Below are positions 26,201-39,063 of a stretch of DNA of 64,000 nucleotides, piece after piece. The stretch covers positions 62,001 through 126,000 of the forward strand of contig NW_002476399.1 of assembly GCF_000189635.1 (NCBI RefSeq). Reading direction: 5' to 3'. Positions within the stretch are counted from its first letter, which is position 1; the number at the start of each line of letters is the position of its first letter. Below the pieces are notes generated by a model. The model was not told the origin of the DNA. It did not search any database and worked only from the letters and a program-made list of their open reading frames with translations. This DNA is from Tetrahymena thermophila SB210. Lineage: Eukaryota > Ciliophora > Oligohymenophorea > Hymenostomatida > Tetrahymenidae. The position numbers were made by a program, and so were the translations under genes.

Positions 26201-26694
26201 ACCAAATGAATCACATGATGCACAATTTTCCATTTTAGATGCATACAAATTAATACCCTCAGATGCCTTTATACTTTATATTCAATCAAAATATGATGAA
26301 CCCCTAATAGTAAATACCTTAGTAAAATAATAAATATAAAAGTTCAAATAAGCATCCAAGAAATGCAAATAACAACAGTAATTCTAATTCAATGAGTAAT
26401 TAAAGTAATAGTAATAATCATGTAATCCATACCAATCCAAACAATCTAGTCAGCTCTAATAGAAAGAATAATTAACAAAGCAGTGATTATCATGGAAACC
26501 AATTAATTAACAATAATATCAACCATACTTAAAATCCTAACAGCGGATAGTATATATTCTCAAATAAGGGCCAGAGAAACAATAATAATTCTAATAGTAA
26601 CACCAATTAATAATCTCATTCAACTCACAATAGCAACAGTGGTTAAGGATTTAGAAGCAAAAAGAGATTTAATACAAAAGGAAATAATTAATGA
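23294..26694 (+). CDS. Divergent Pol II-type cyclin with long Asn/Gln-rich tail
   Basis: Exons 23294-23515, 23549-23577, 23728-23767, 23843-23908, 23943-24061 and 24105-26694 give 1021 residues. The N-terminus fits the cyclin box of T/K/L-type cyclins. ISYWESLSLHEKEKIF leads to ILNIARTRIAST, FLKSFL matches the family pattern YFHRFY, and FLAMNYKEYYSAI sits where FLAxKxEE is expected. QESEFELVV and NFSKPISFQPYL then match the later helices. The large last exon is low complexity: acidic patches (EDEEDKYSF, DSDEEYYEPDEKE), then Asn/Gln/Met/His-rich repeats, ending RSKKRFNTKG. Kinase partner unknown. Introns of 33 and 34 nt are very short, so the 5' exon map is tentative. The last exon is certain; the cyclin call is moderate. 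Confidence 0.65.
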
Positions 26695-27678
26695 GCTAAT
26701 ATAAATAAATTTAAATTATTCATTAATTTTTTCCTATTTAGCATATTTAAGATTAAATAATTACCTAGATAGATGGCTGGTTGACTCCTTTTAAAATGAT
26801 TAAAACATTTATCATTCATCCACCCATTCACCCATGCATACATACATCATAAATGCAGAAGTTTATTCAAAGATATCAAATCTTTACTTATTTTTTTAAA
26901 CTTTCCTAACAAATATATATCAAAAATAAATTTACTTATATATTACCAATCTTATCATATTTTATATTTTATGCTCTTATTTCTTTATACTTTCTTCTTA
27001 ACTTGTTTTAACTATTGTTCTTTTAATCTATCGATCTAATTACTTATCTATCTATCTATCCTTTATTCCTTAATCTTTAATGAAGTCATCTTGAGTGTAT
27101 TATTTTTATTTTCATAAATATTATCCTTCTAAATACAATTTTTTTATTAAAAAGTTTAAATTAAATTATGATTTGTTTAGAAGTACAAATTTGCTAATTT
27201 TAAACTTTATAATATCAACTTTTCAAAATTTTTATATTTATTTAGTACTTTTTTCAATACTCGAATATTTCCAAATACTCAAGTTTAAAATACCCCAAAA
27301 ACTGAGTCAAGTAAAATTAAAAGCCCTTTAAATTTGAAAATCTTTTTGGAAAACGAGAAGACTTAAATTAAAATAATTATAGTATATTCATTAATTTAAT
27401 TTTTTATAAAAACTTATGATTTTAATATTATTGTTTATAGTCTTTCTTAATATAATTTAAAATTTAATTATTTAAAGTTAACAATACATATTTAGAAGTA
27501 TAAATTTATGAATAAAACAAAGTTAAAAGAAGGTTTGATAAAGAATTTAAGAGAGCTATCAATAAAACGATTTGGATTTTTTATTTGCTATAAAATTTAT
27601 ACAAATAAATTAATTATTGATTATAGAATGAATATACAACAAAAATATTTATTTAAATTTAAAACAAAATGTTTTAAG
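26695..27678. other. Spacer between convergent genes
   Basis: 3' flanks of the cyclin-like gene (plus) and the two-pass membrane protein (minus). AT-rich with CATA and CTAT simple repeats near 26835-26850 and 27040-27062. Short plus-strand ORFs here lack any protein-like signal. Confidence 0.55.
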
Positions 27679-29419
27679 TCATGCTTCATATGATTATCTG
27701 TTATTTTGTTATTGAGAGTTATTGGTTCCACTTCTATCGTGATTACTATTTTAGATTTAGACTTAATTATGGCTTAATTACTGATCGTTTTCTTCCATAC
27801 CATTTTCACTTACAATATCAAACTTATCAATTTTTCTATCGAATTAATCCCAATCAGGATTTTTTTTGTAGAATCTTTCTTTATTATATCTTAAGAAATA
27901 GATGGCAAAGGCAGAGAAAAGTACTCCCCAGAAGGCACCCCAACTAGAGACTTTATCCATAATTGTGTCATAAACTACTTCATTTTATACTACATCCTTT
28001 TAAGTTAGTTTAAAATAATATTGTTATCATATTACAAGTAAAAAATAAATTAATTACTTCTGCTAATCTAGTCCAAACTTAAAAGGCATATTATGATGGC
28101 ATTTTACCAGAGGTAGAAGGGTCTGTTACTTGGTCATTTGGTGCAACATCTGAAACATAATTATATTAGTTTACTATTTCTAAAGTATTACTCTTTTCAT
28201 GGGTAAAACGAGTTGCATAATCAGGATATCTGTCTACTTCTCCATACTAATAAACGATTTCTGCTCTGTTATACAAACCAGGTACTATAAAGAAATAGAA
28301 TTAGTAGAATTGGTTATCGCTGGTATCAACACTTTTTCCAGAAGCATAGTTGACTGAGGGTTTCTTCTTGAAGTAAGTGAAAAGTCTTCCACCTTTTTTT
28401 TTTTTTTTTGTAAAAAAAAAGGATTAAAATGTTTAGTTTGTTTAATTAATTTGAATGAAATTAATATTATTCATATCAAATTAAATTTAATTCCTGACCA
28501 GAAAAAATTACTAAAAAAAGACTTGATTATGTGAGTAAAAAATTTAATTTCATTCATTTAAAAAACTATTTTTAAAAGAATTTTATGTTTTACCTGCAAA
28601 TAATTAGTTGATTGCATCTTGAGAGGCACATACTTTTTATGTGGTATTTCTGCAAGTGTAGAGAGTAAAACTAGGGAATTAGTGGATCTGTGAAGTATAC
28701 AATAAACCTTACATTTAGAGATCATCACCTTTTTCGTAGTAAGGAGTAAGGATGGTAAAATTTTGACTAATCCTATAATATTTATTAAAATTAATTAATT
28801 ATAAGAATACTGAAATAATATTTACCAATCAGGATCCTCAAGTTACAAGTAGAGATCTCTTGAGGCTTCAGTAAATCCTTGGGTGTCAACATCATAATAT
28901 TTTATCTTTCTCTTACCAACAATTTCAAAATATGAAGTATCATTGTTATATCTGAAGTCATTTAATTCTTTACCACTTAAAAAACCAATAGCCAGATCAG
29001 GATTGTTAATAACTAAGTTGTAATCAAGAGGTACAGAATATTAATTAATTCTTGGTGCATTATTAGTGAAAAAAGATATTAATGAGAAAATAAGATATCC
29101 TAAAAAAATGACTATCAATGATAATGAACCAATAACTGAACGCTTAGTTGATACTTCTTCTGTTTTTGGAACAGGAAGAAAAGCGAAAATATCTATTGCA
29201 TGCAGACACTTATTTCTTACAGCTTATCTATCAGAAACACCATTTAATGGATCCTACATTTTTTCAGATTATTTTAATTATTTATTTTATAATTTGCTTG
29301 TTTGTAAGCAATATCCTTTAATTTTCAATCTACTTCTTTTAATGATTTTTGTAGTATAAATAATGTTTATCAACTTAACTTACCTTTTGATTATTATTAA
29401 TTTTTTGTTTGCTATTCAT
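27679..29419 (-). CDS. Two-pass membrane protein, unknown family, five exons
   Basis: Exons 29419-29384, 29253-28826, 28772-28594, 28392-28058 and 27996-27679 give 431 residues. A short cytosolic start (AIDIFAFLPVPKTEEVSTKR) leads into TM1 (VIGSLSLIVIFLGYLIFSLI, about residues 48-67). A lumenal/extracellular domain of about 270 residues follows, with a conserved-looking start (INQYSVPLDYNLVINNPDL) and one CRN...VCA Cys pair. TM2 is WGAFWGVLFSAFAIYFL, then a hydrophilic Gln/Asn tail of about 80 residues. Both ends should face the cytosol. The layout resembles the tandem family at 50343-64000, but the sequence does not match closely. I do not recognise a function. The third intron carries a T16 run next to an A9 run. 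Confidence 0.85.
28394..28409 (+). repeat. T16 homopolymer in an intron
   Basis: Sixteen T, then GT and nine A, flanked by CC and GG, so the run can fold on itself. It lies at the acceptor end of the third intron of the minus-strand membrane-protein gene, where the sense strand reads as an A run. Confidence 0.9.
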
Positions 29420-31694
29420 TTTAGAAGGATGAATATCTAAAATCAATAAATTAATTAATTAATTAATTAATCTATCTATCTATTTTTATGGTAATATTTT
29501 TTAATCGGGGCATTCATTACCCTTTATCATTTCAAGCAATCAATAAATTAAAATTGATGTCAAAATAATAATTATAATCAGATTATTTTTAATTGCTATA
29601 ATTTTGATATTTCGTATCTCTCTTCTTGGCTTGCTTTTAATACTACAAGCAAATTTTATCTATGTACTTTTAAAATTAACAATTTTTGCCTTACAACAAA
29701 TTAATTATCTTTTTATTTTTTTCACTTTTTATCATAAATACTGCATTTTAAAAACATATTTTTCAATTCTTTTAAATTAATTGTAATCTTTTACCAAAAT
29801 CTGGCTCTACAAAAATATTATTTCTTCTATAACTAATTTATCTACTAGAAAAAAATAAAAAATAAATATCTTTTATTTTTAAGTATTTTGACTTTGAGTA
29901 TTTAGTATTTTTACTTTCTTCAATAAATTATTAAAATTTATTTATTAAGAAAGTAATCAATTTATTGAGAAGCATATTTATTTTTCAATCAAAAATTTTA
30001 AAACACTAAACTAAAAATAAAATAATAAAATTGCATACTTTTATTGGTTTATTTCTCAATTAATTATTAAATTAAAAAGGCTATGTCATTAATTTTTTTT
30101 ACTTATTAACTAAAACTACTTCAAAAAATATGTCAAGTTAAATAAATATGATTTGTTGCTAAGGTAAGTAAATATTAAATTGATTTGATATTTATTTTTT
30201 TTATATATATAGAATAATACTAATATTTTTAAAATAAAATGTCAAAGCTTGATAAATAGAAAATTTTGATATTATTTACCTAAAATGAATGAATGAGAAA
30301 AAATATAAATTATTATTGATAGATATCAATATTTTAATAATCTAATATTGAATTTCTCTATCTCTAAAATCCAATTTTTGGGCACAGCTCAAGAGAAAAA
30401 TCTAATTCTTTCTTATTTTTCTGTTAAAATATATATTAAAGATTAAAAATAAATGTTAGGTTATTTTAAACTTAATTTTAGAATAAACTTAAAACTAAAA
30501 ATAGTAAATAAAAAATACTTGTGAAGTCAGTTTTAGTTAATTTTATAATATTTATATCTTTAAAAATTTTTAGGGTTTTACTTATTTGCTCTAGATTATT
30601 TAAATAAGCTAAAAATAGTTGTCAGTATTTTAAATTATTTATTTATTTTTAAATTTTCAAAATAATTAATAAATATTAAATGATCAAATAATATTTTAAA
30701 GTTTCATTCTTAAGGTCTATAAAAGTTAAATTATTGAATATGCTGCATTTATATTCCAGTAATAGTTTATTAAATTATTAGATTGCTTTTGCACTTTTTA
30801 GTGTTATGAGATACACATGTTTTAGTAATTATGTATTTATTTTCAAATTAAAAAAATGTTTTAGCAAAAATATTTATAGATTTATTAAATATAAAATGGT
30901 TTTTAAAATTTTTAGAAAATTCTAGTTAAGCAATAATAAATATTTTTTAAAACTTTTACCTGTAAATTGCTTTTAAAATTATTTTTTTAATAAATAATTA
31001 TTTAATAAAATATAAAAAAAATTATGATTTTCACTTTTTATCATATTAAGAACATTTAATATATTTTATTTCCTTTTTTATAAACTAATTGCTACTTAAT
31101 TTCAAGAAAAAAGAACTATTTTTGTGAAAACAAGTTATTTTATCATAATATTTAGAATATATTTAAAACATTAATTAAATAGAAGATATGAAGATATTTG
31201 TTTCTTTTCAATAATCTTGATTATTCACAAATTTAAAACTTATGAAATAAGGATTTTTAATTTGAAACAAAAAAATTTAAATTTTCTAAAATCAAAATAT
31301 CATTAATTTCAAGATAGAATTTTTAAAACAAATCCATCCGTAAAATCTTCAAACTCAAAATAAATATAATAATATTTTATTTTAAAATAAGATTTTTAAG
31401 AATAACAGATAAATATAAATTAAACAATTTGTAGAATAAGTTTATTTATAATAAAAACACCATGCTTTAAATTAAGATTGAAGGGCTTAGATGTTTGTAG
31501 TTAAGATTTATATCCCAAATAGATCTAATAATAGACTGAGAAAAGTGATGATTAAAAAATTAGTTTTAAAAATTTTAATATGACAGATTATTTAAAAACA
31601 TCACATTAATAATTATAATATTTTCATATTAATAGAATATAAAATTGATAATTTGCTTGCTTTTATTATGTTTAAATGTTTTTTATGTTGATTT
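29420..31694. other. Long AT-rich spacer
   Basis: 5' flank of the two-pass membrane protein, with an (ATTA)n/(TCTA)n block at 29451-29484. The rest is featureless AT-rich DNA with no coding signal on either strand. Confidence 0.55.
29451..29484. repeat. (ATTA)n followed by (TCTA)n
   Basis: About five ATTA units and three TCTA units in tandem, just upstream of the membrane-protein gene start at 29419. Confidence 0.8.
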
Positions 31695-31997
31695 ACTTAG
31701 ATTCTCTTGGTTCGAAATAATAGCAACAAGGATGATTTAAGTTATTGTTTATGCAAATTATTATGGAATATAATTCTAAATTTAATAAATTTTAACATGA
31801 AACTTTTTTTTTCATTTGTTCCTAATTTAGCTAGCTCAGAATGTAAAGAATGTATGATTATCAGGTTAATCCATTTATTAGATAATAATTCAAAAAATGT
31901 GATAATAATTGATAGAAAGAAAAGATTATTGATAGAATCCTAAGATAAATTCATTTACTTGAGCTTAGTAGTCAATAAATCTGATAATTTATTGTGA
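31695..31997 (+). pseudogene. Orphan coding-like fragment, probable gene remnant
   Basis: After an acceptor-like TTTACTTAG, one frame is open for about 100 codons to TGA at 31995-31997, with strongly protein-like content. It begins LVRNNSNKDDLSYCLCKLLW, continues LASSECKECMIIRLIHLLDN and VIIIDRKKRLLIE, and ends VVNKSDNLL. Codon choice and GC are above the surrounding spacer. There is no start codon context and no recognisable upstream exon, and the gene's neighbours are unrelated. It looks like one exon or the end of a larger multi-gene-family member left after deletion, though an unseen distant exon cannot be excluded. I do not recognise a domain. Confidence 0.45.
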
Positions 31998-32110
31998 TAA
32001 CAATTAATTAAATAAAATTATATATCAATTGCATAATTTTTTTCTTCAAAAGAGAAAAGAGGGAGAAATAAATAAGAGAAAAGAAAGAAAGGAAGAATAA
32101 AATTGAAGAG

Positions 32111-34519
32111 ATGTCTGAGTATAAGCAAATAGATAAATTCATAGTCTGTACCAACAAGCAATTAGGTTAAGGTGCTTTTGGCTAAGTTGTTAAGGGTTTT
32201 TTGAAAGATAACCATGCTTAACAAGTTGCTGTCAAAATTATTTCTTTATAGAAGGTAGCCTCAGAGAGCAATTTTATTAAGTTATTGAGAAGAGAAATTG
32301 AAATTTTGCAAAAAATTAATCACCCTAATATCGTAAAGTTGCACTACGCCACAAGAACAACAAATAATTTGTATATGTTTTTAGAATATTGTGCTGATGG
32401 AGATCTTAAAAAGCTTCTTGAAAAGCGTGGCGGTAAGCTTCCTGAGAGTGAAGCTGTGTAATACTTCAGATAGATTTGCGAAGGATTCAAGGAATTATAT
32501 AAAAATAACATCATCCATAGAGATATTAAACCAGCTAATATCTTGTTGCACAAAGGAGTTGCCCATATTACAGATTTTGGTTTTGCAAGAACCCTTGATT
32601 GCTCAGGAATGAATAATCAACTTAAAATGACTTACTTAGGTAAAATTATATTCTTTATTTCTTATTAATTAACCAATTAAATTTTTTAGTTGCAATCAGT
32701 CTACTTGCTAATTGCTTGTCTGCTTGCTTTAAATAATAATAAAACAAAACAAAAAAAACACTGTGATAAATATAAAATCAAGTTTTTTTATTTGAACATA
32801 AATTATAACTATAGTATCATAATTTATTTTTTCTATAAAATTTCTAATAATTAAAGCATTTAAGCAAATAAATACATAACATGGCTTAATTAACTACTTT
32901 ATTCTTAATATGTTTTTTAGCAAGTCTTCATAAATATTAGTTGAACTATGCTCATAAATTAGAGTTTTGCTCCTAAATCAATATAATTTTAGGAAATAGT
33001 TTAGACTGCATTCAATTTGAAAAATCCTCACTTAATTTATCTTTTTTAGGAGGATTGTGTGATTTAAAATTAATAATAAACATTTTAAATTAATTTAAAA
33101 AGGTACTCCCCTTTACATGTCTCCTTAGATATTGGCTGAAGAATATTTCTCTAGTAAATGTGATATTTGGTCTTTGGGAATGATGTTTTACGAGCTCCTC
33201 TACGGAAGAACTCCTTGGACTGGTAAAACCCCAAATGAGTTGCTTGAGAATATCAGAAAGAAACCTCTAGAGTTCCCTGAGCAACCTCCTCGCTCTGAAA
33301 TTGTAAAGGACATGCTTCGCAGAATGCTTGTCTACGAGGATTCAGAAAGAATTAGTTGGGATGAGCTATTTTAACACAAAATCATTAAGTTTGATAACGA
33401 AGAAGTAACTAGACATCTTGCAGAAATAGAATTAGAATCAAATGCTTTGTATAAATCAGCAGCTAGAAACGAGTATTATGTTAATAATATCAGAGTTGTA
33501 GGTGTAGATAAAAAGATGCAAATAAATGCCTTCAACACTGATAAGGACAATCTCATGGAGCTCACTACTGTTGGCGAAGATAACAGTACCTCCGAATTGC
33601 AAGTTAAAGAAGTAATTTTTAGAATTTAAAATTTAGTCGGTTACATATTTGTGTTTATCAAAAGATATCCCTAAAAAAATAAGAATATTTTAGTTTCTAT
33701 AAAAATTAGAGTTACTTTTAAAATAATTAATCATTTTTTCATAAAATTATATAGTCTAGCGATAAGATAAATATGGAAAAGGTAGCAGAAATATAGAGAC
33801 AATAGAAATAACGTAGAGATCAAATAATGAAGATCGATTCTTACTTAACTTTCGATCGTAACTTAGGAATATTTGTCAACTTTACAACTAACATGATCTT
33901 CAAGCTTTACAAAGAACAAGTTCTTAAAATGCCTGAAGATCTTTTTTATAGAATTATATTCTTGCTATAGAAAAATCAACTGATTGGCTTCTAATACTTG
34001 ATTGACTGCATGATGGATAAGACATAATAGAGTAAATTCCCAGCCGAGCACTGGAAGAATTATATCTCATCCAAAGAGTATTAAGAAACACTTTAAATGA
34101 TACGCTAAGACATACAATATGTCAAGCCATATTTCTAGGAAGTTTATGTAAGAGCTGCTAACTTCTTGCAAAAGATAGAAAACTCACCTAAAATTAAGGA
34201 ATTCTTCAGCATATTAAACCAAGAATTAAACATGAATGACCAAAACTTCTAAAAAATCCTGAAATCTAATTTGCAAGAATTCATAGATGAAGCCTTCAAG
34301 TTAGTACCTAATACCACTAACAAGAAGAGAGAACTCTTGTAATGCATCAAATATACTTTCATTTGTAAAAATCCACAACAAACTTTCTAATGGAAAGAAG
34401 AAGATATTAGTTCCTCTGATTTCCACGAATTCTATGATGAATACGATAATAAAAGTGAGCAACAACTATTAGACGAAGTTGTTAAAGACCTAAAGACTGT
34501 AGAAGAAAATAAATAATGA
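32111..34519 (+). CDS. ULK-like Ser/Thr protein kinase with C-terminal extension
   Basis: Exons 32111-32639, 33103-33611 and 33755-34519 give 600 residues. The kinase domain starts at about residue 10. The Gly loop is GQGAFGQVV (19-27), the ATP Lys is VAVK (Lys42), the catalytic loop is HRDIKPANILL (HRD 136-138) and the Mg site is DFG (155-157). GTPLYMSPQIL takes the place of the APE motif, and CDIWSLGMMFYELLYG follows. All catalytic residues are present. The pattern EYCADGDLKKLL and the short activation loop are typical of the ULK/Atg1-like group expanded in ciliates. Residues about 270-600 are a separate hydrophilic helical extension (ESNALYKSAARNEYY onwards) that may bind regulators. A purine-rich leader precedes the ATG. 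Role in autophagy versus cilia is open. Confidence 0.92.
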
Positions 34520-35873
34520 TTTAAACAAAGTGTCAATCAATAGGATCAACACTTTATCAATTTGTGAATAAAATTAATTACTAATTGATTCTTTCATTAT
34601 ACATAAATTGTTGAATCTATTCTATTATTCCAATTAGCTCTTAATAAATAAAAGCACGAAATACATACATACATTATAAAAATTTCATATTGCTCCCACA
34701 AATTTATTGATACTATATTTTTGTTACTATAAGTATCATCCATAATCTAAGTAAATATCTATCCATATATCTATTCTTTTTTACACTCATTATAATAACT
34801 CATAATAGCTTTTAATTTTTTTAATAATATTATTGCTGTTGTATTTACCCCTGTTTTAATTTTTTAATCCAAATTATTTATTATCTTTATAGTTTTGTCT
34901 TATTTTTACCAGAAAATCAAATTTAAATGGTTTTAAATGTTTTTAACATTTGATGAGTTATCCTAAAACTCTTAAACTGCAATCCTTCTAAAATTATGGA
35001 TCAAATTTATCATTAATTAATTATAAAAATTACTAAAATTATGGATTAAAATTGTAAAATAACGAATAATTATAATAAATAAAATTAGTCAGTGCTCTTC
35101 TTCATTATTAAAAATAAATATGCACTTGCTTATATTTAATAAATATAAAAAATAATTCAACAGGCTAAAGAATTGATTAAATAGTAAATGAATATGTTTA
35201 AAAAATATAAATAATAAATAAGTGGACTTATTTAATTTATTTCGAATGATTGATGAAGTTTATTTGTCATTTCATAATTGATGATCCAGGAACTTTGATT
35301 TTGTATGTTTTGTCATGCGTGATTTGTATTTTTAAATTATTTATGGAGACTTGAACTAATAAATGGTTTATGAGAAAACAATTCAATTAATCTATATATA
35401 CTTATGCATGAGAGATCAATCAATTGATCAATTAATCAATCAATAAAAAGAGTGAGTGAGTGAATGAGTAAATAATATTTATAATGATGATAATGGAAAG
35501 AGTAAATAAATAGAAATTTTGGCAATAAACAGATACAATTTTTGTATTTTTGTGAATGAATAAATCAATTAAATGAGTGAAACAAAATCTAATAAAACAC
35601 AATTAATCAAAATAGAAGTTATTTATTGTAATAACTTAACTATCAATAGCGATCAGCAGATAATTATCTTATTTTAATTATTCCTATAAATACATAAATA
35701 CATAGATAGCAAACACATACATACAAACAAACAATTTATATCCTTAAATAACTAACTTTTTAAGATATTACTAAAAAGATAAGTATTTAGCTGCTCTCAT
35801 ACTACTTAAAGAGCAAATTTATTTTCTGAGCTGGTTTAAACACTAAAATATACAAAATTATTGATTCGTTGCA
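34520..35873. other. Spacer between kinase and TPR genes
   Basis: AT-rich; ATACATAC repeat near 34660 and a tetranucleotide-rich block at 35415-35470. No coding sequence seen. Confidence 0.6.
35415..35470. repeat. ATCA- and GAGT-type tetranucleotide repeats
   Basis: Imperfect (ATCA)n/(TTGA)n followed by (GAGT)n, in the spacer upstream of the TPR gene. Confidence 0.75.
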
Positions 35874-37888
35874 ATGGGTAATAAAATTTATAAGTAGAGT
35901 TAGATGTCGAAGGCGAACCATGAATTCGAAAATGGGAGTTATCAAAAGTGCATATAAATACTTAAGGAGGAGCTCAAATTCCATCCTAGGTCAAAAGAAG
36001 GACTAAGATTAGTTTTGAAGGCATACTTGAGACTCTATGAAATAGACAGGGCTGATGAAGTCTATTAAAAGTTTTTTCCATCAGGTTCTACAGAAGATGT
36101 ATTAACTAAGTCTGTTTACATTAAGGAAACTTTATTTTATGATGAAGCAAAAGCAAGGTTTATGGGCAAAGAACTGCAGCAATAGCTAGAAAGAATGAAA
36201 TATAACAATAACACTTCTGCTTTAAAGGCTTAGCAAAAAGATTAGTCATTATAAAATTAGCAATCAAATCAACAACAAGTTAACAATTTAAGTACTTCAA
36301 ATAACAATAACAATAACATGAGCCAATCAGTAGCCTCGGAAATAATAATCACTAGCGAATCTCTCTGTTTTGCCAAAGCAATTTTAAAATATTTAGATAG
36401 CCAGTTTGATAGCTGTATTAAAATGATCCAAAATGATATTATTTCCTAAGGCACACTGATTAATGCACAAATAAAATTTGACTCTTAAATTATAATGATA
36501 ATGGCATATAATAAATTGAAGCAATACAAGAACAGTTTATCACTCATTTAGGAATTGTAAGCTTCATTTACTTCATTAGTTTCTTCTAACTTTAATATAT
36601 GAACTTTTTTCTATTTAGATTTAAATCAACTCTCTTCTCTTTTTTATGGAGAAAGTCCTAAAATTATTTAAAGATAAGTCTTCATTTACAACAAAATAAA
36701 ATAAAAAATTTTTATCAATACTTGTATTATTGAATAATAACTCAAATAACTTATAGTCTATTCAATTATAAATAATATTTATTCTGATAAAATAATTAAT
36801 GCTTATTTTCAATCTATTAATCGTTTGTTTACTAAAATAGGAAATAGCCAGCTGCCGCTCTTACCTAAGATAAAAACTTTGAAATAAATACCATGTAGGC
36901 TGAAACTTATTCTGCTTTAGGAAAAATAGAGTAGTCGATTGAAACATTCAAATCATGTTTAGAAATAATTCCTGTTAATACTTATGTGATGTTTCGTCTT
37001 TTCAATTTATGTGTGAAATTAAATGACTTAAGATAGTCAAGAAGCTTTTTGGAGAGAGCTTTCAAAAATAGACCCAACGATAGTTTGTGCTATAAAATGC
37101 AAGGAGACCATTACATAATTATGAAGGACACAAAAAATGCTATGAAAATGTTTGAAAAAGGAATTACAATCAATAAAAAGTGTTTTAGATGTTATGAAAC
37201 ATTAGGTGATATTTCTCCTGAAAATCAACGACTTTCATACTATGAAAAATGCTCTAAGTGCAACCCCTGCTACAGTGATGTAATGATTAAAATAGGTATT
37301 CATTACCTGCAACATTCAGATGATTATTTAGAAGCACTACGTTGGTTTTTCAAGGCTTTAGAAAATAGATCCTAACATAAATTAATATACTTTTATATTT
37401 CTCGCTCTTATTATTCTAATGAGTAGTATGAATACGCTCTTAAGAATCTATCAATTAGTCTTAACTTAACTTACGAAAAAATCAACGATCAGCTAAGTCT
37501 CTCAGTCAAAATACTGAATAAATACTCTGAGTTCTTTAAGCCTTCTCTTGTGATTGACTTCATCCAAAATATTCGCTTTAAATATTTCTAATATTTCCCC
37601 ACTATAGCATAAAATCTAGATAATATACAATTCGCAAAGCTCTTCACTAATTTTATAGCTCCAACTTAAGTACAACTGTAATTCTTTGCACTTTACAAGC
37701 TTATTCTTAATTAGTCAAACAATTCTCAGTTGTCAATAATTTCAAACATCGATAATGAAGATATAGGTTCATCAATGAATCTTCAAGAAAATTAAAACTC
37801 ATACCTAATAAAAACTTAATACACGCCAATAAATCAAAATGCAATTGAAAAAGCATAGTAGTATTTTCTTGATGTGTTTAATTTATGA
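35874..37888 (+). CDS. TPR-repeat protein, three exons
   Basis: Exons 35874-36556, 36619-36723 and 36841-37888 join in phase to 611 residues. N-terminal helices (HEFENGSYQKCIQILKEEL, RSKEGLRLVLKAYLRLYE) read as degenerate TPRs, then a Gln/Asn-rich linker (about residues 120-160). The C-terminal half has clear TPR units: AETYSALGKIEQSIETFKSC, GDHYIIMKDTKNAMKMFEKG, YETLGDISPENQRLSYYEKC and IGIHYLQHSDDYLEALRWFF. TPR arrays form scaffolds. The overall plan (N-terminal TPRs, long disordered loop, C-terminal TPRs) resembles Cdc27/APC3-like or ciliary TPR proteins, but I cannot assign it. Start: first ATG (MGNK); Met14 is an alternative. Confidence 0.82.
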
Positions 37889-39063
37889 TAACTCTAAACC
37901 AAATTTTACTTTCATTTACCAATAAGACTCAATTCTATTTAAAAGAATTCATCACTTATTCATCAAATCGTTAAAAATATAAAAGAAAAAATTCAATTAT
38001 TAAAATAATATAAATAACTTAGTCAAAATTTATCAATAATCTCATCTAAAATTTATAAAAATCATTCAATTTAAATTATAATCACTTCATATTTTGCAAG
38101 CAATTAGTAGTTATATTTTTATGTAATTATAATTTAATCACTCCATTTATAACTCTCAAATAAATAAATCTCCAACCTTATTTGCATATTAAAAAAGTTA
38201 ATAATTCATTAAAATTTAGCAAAAATTAAATTAAAGCTGTTACTATTAATTCATTCAAAAATATAAAATTAAGAATTAAATATTTAATTTATATAATCTC
38301 TTTAAAAAAAATTTTGCTATTTAAGTGTAAATAAATAAACTATTAAATTTTTGAAAATATTTCACATTTAATTTAAATTTTGATTTTTTGGTGTTATTAA
38401 AAATCTTTTCATGATTTTATCATAACTAATCAGTTTTTTTTATTTATAATAAATTCTCATAAGTTAAGGTCATTTATTTAAGGTATAATATTTAAATAAA
38501 TTTCTTTAAAAATTTGTATTTTATAAAGTTTTATAAAGTAAGGAAATATTTTTTTTTTGAGAATTTAAAGTGTATCCAAGTAGTTAATAATTGGAGGTAA
38601 AAAAATAAGATTTTAATTAGCTATTTAAAATGGACTAATTTTCTTTAAATTTAAAATAATTAAAATTATTTATATCAAAATAATATTTTTTGAGCAAATT
38701 CTGAATAAATCTTAAATGAATGAATATTTAAATACTAAATGAATTATATATTTAATTTTACAAGTTTTTTGTATGAAGAAAAATTTTTTACTGCTTCAAA
38801 AGTAAATGAATGGATGAATGTTTTATACTTTATAGTTGCTTTTGTATCATTGCAAAATGAATGACTTTTTATTATAACTTTTGATGAAAGATCGTTTCAA
38901 GTTACAAGAAAAAAAGGAAAAATAATAATTAATTAGTGAATTAATTATTTATTGTAAAATACATTATCTAACTATTTGATTGTTTTTAGTTTGCAAACAT
39001 ATAAAACTATTAAAGCAAAATATTTATTTACACAATAATATTAAAGTAGATTTATTTATAGAA
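37889..39063. other. Spacer, no gene seen
   Basis: AT-rich 3' flank of the TPR gene and 5' flank of the next plus-strand gene. Nothing coding on either strand. Confidence 0.6.

Noticed and set aside
32640..33102. Possible separate gene or frameshift in the middle of the kinase
   Set aside because: It is a 463-nt intron: GTAAAA donor and AAAAG acceptor fall inside the conserved GTP of the activation segment with matching phase.
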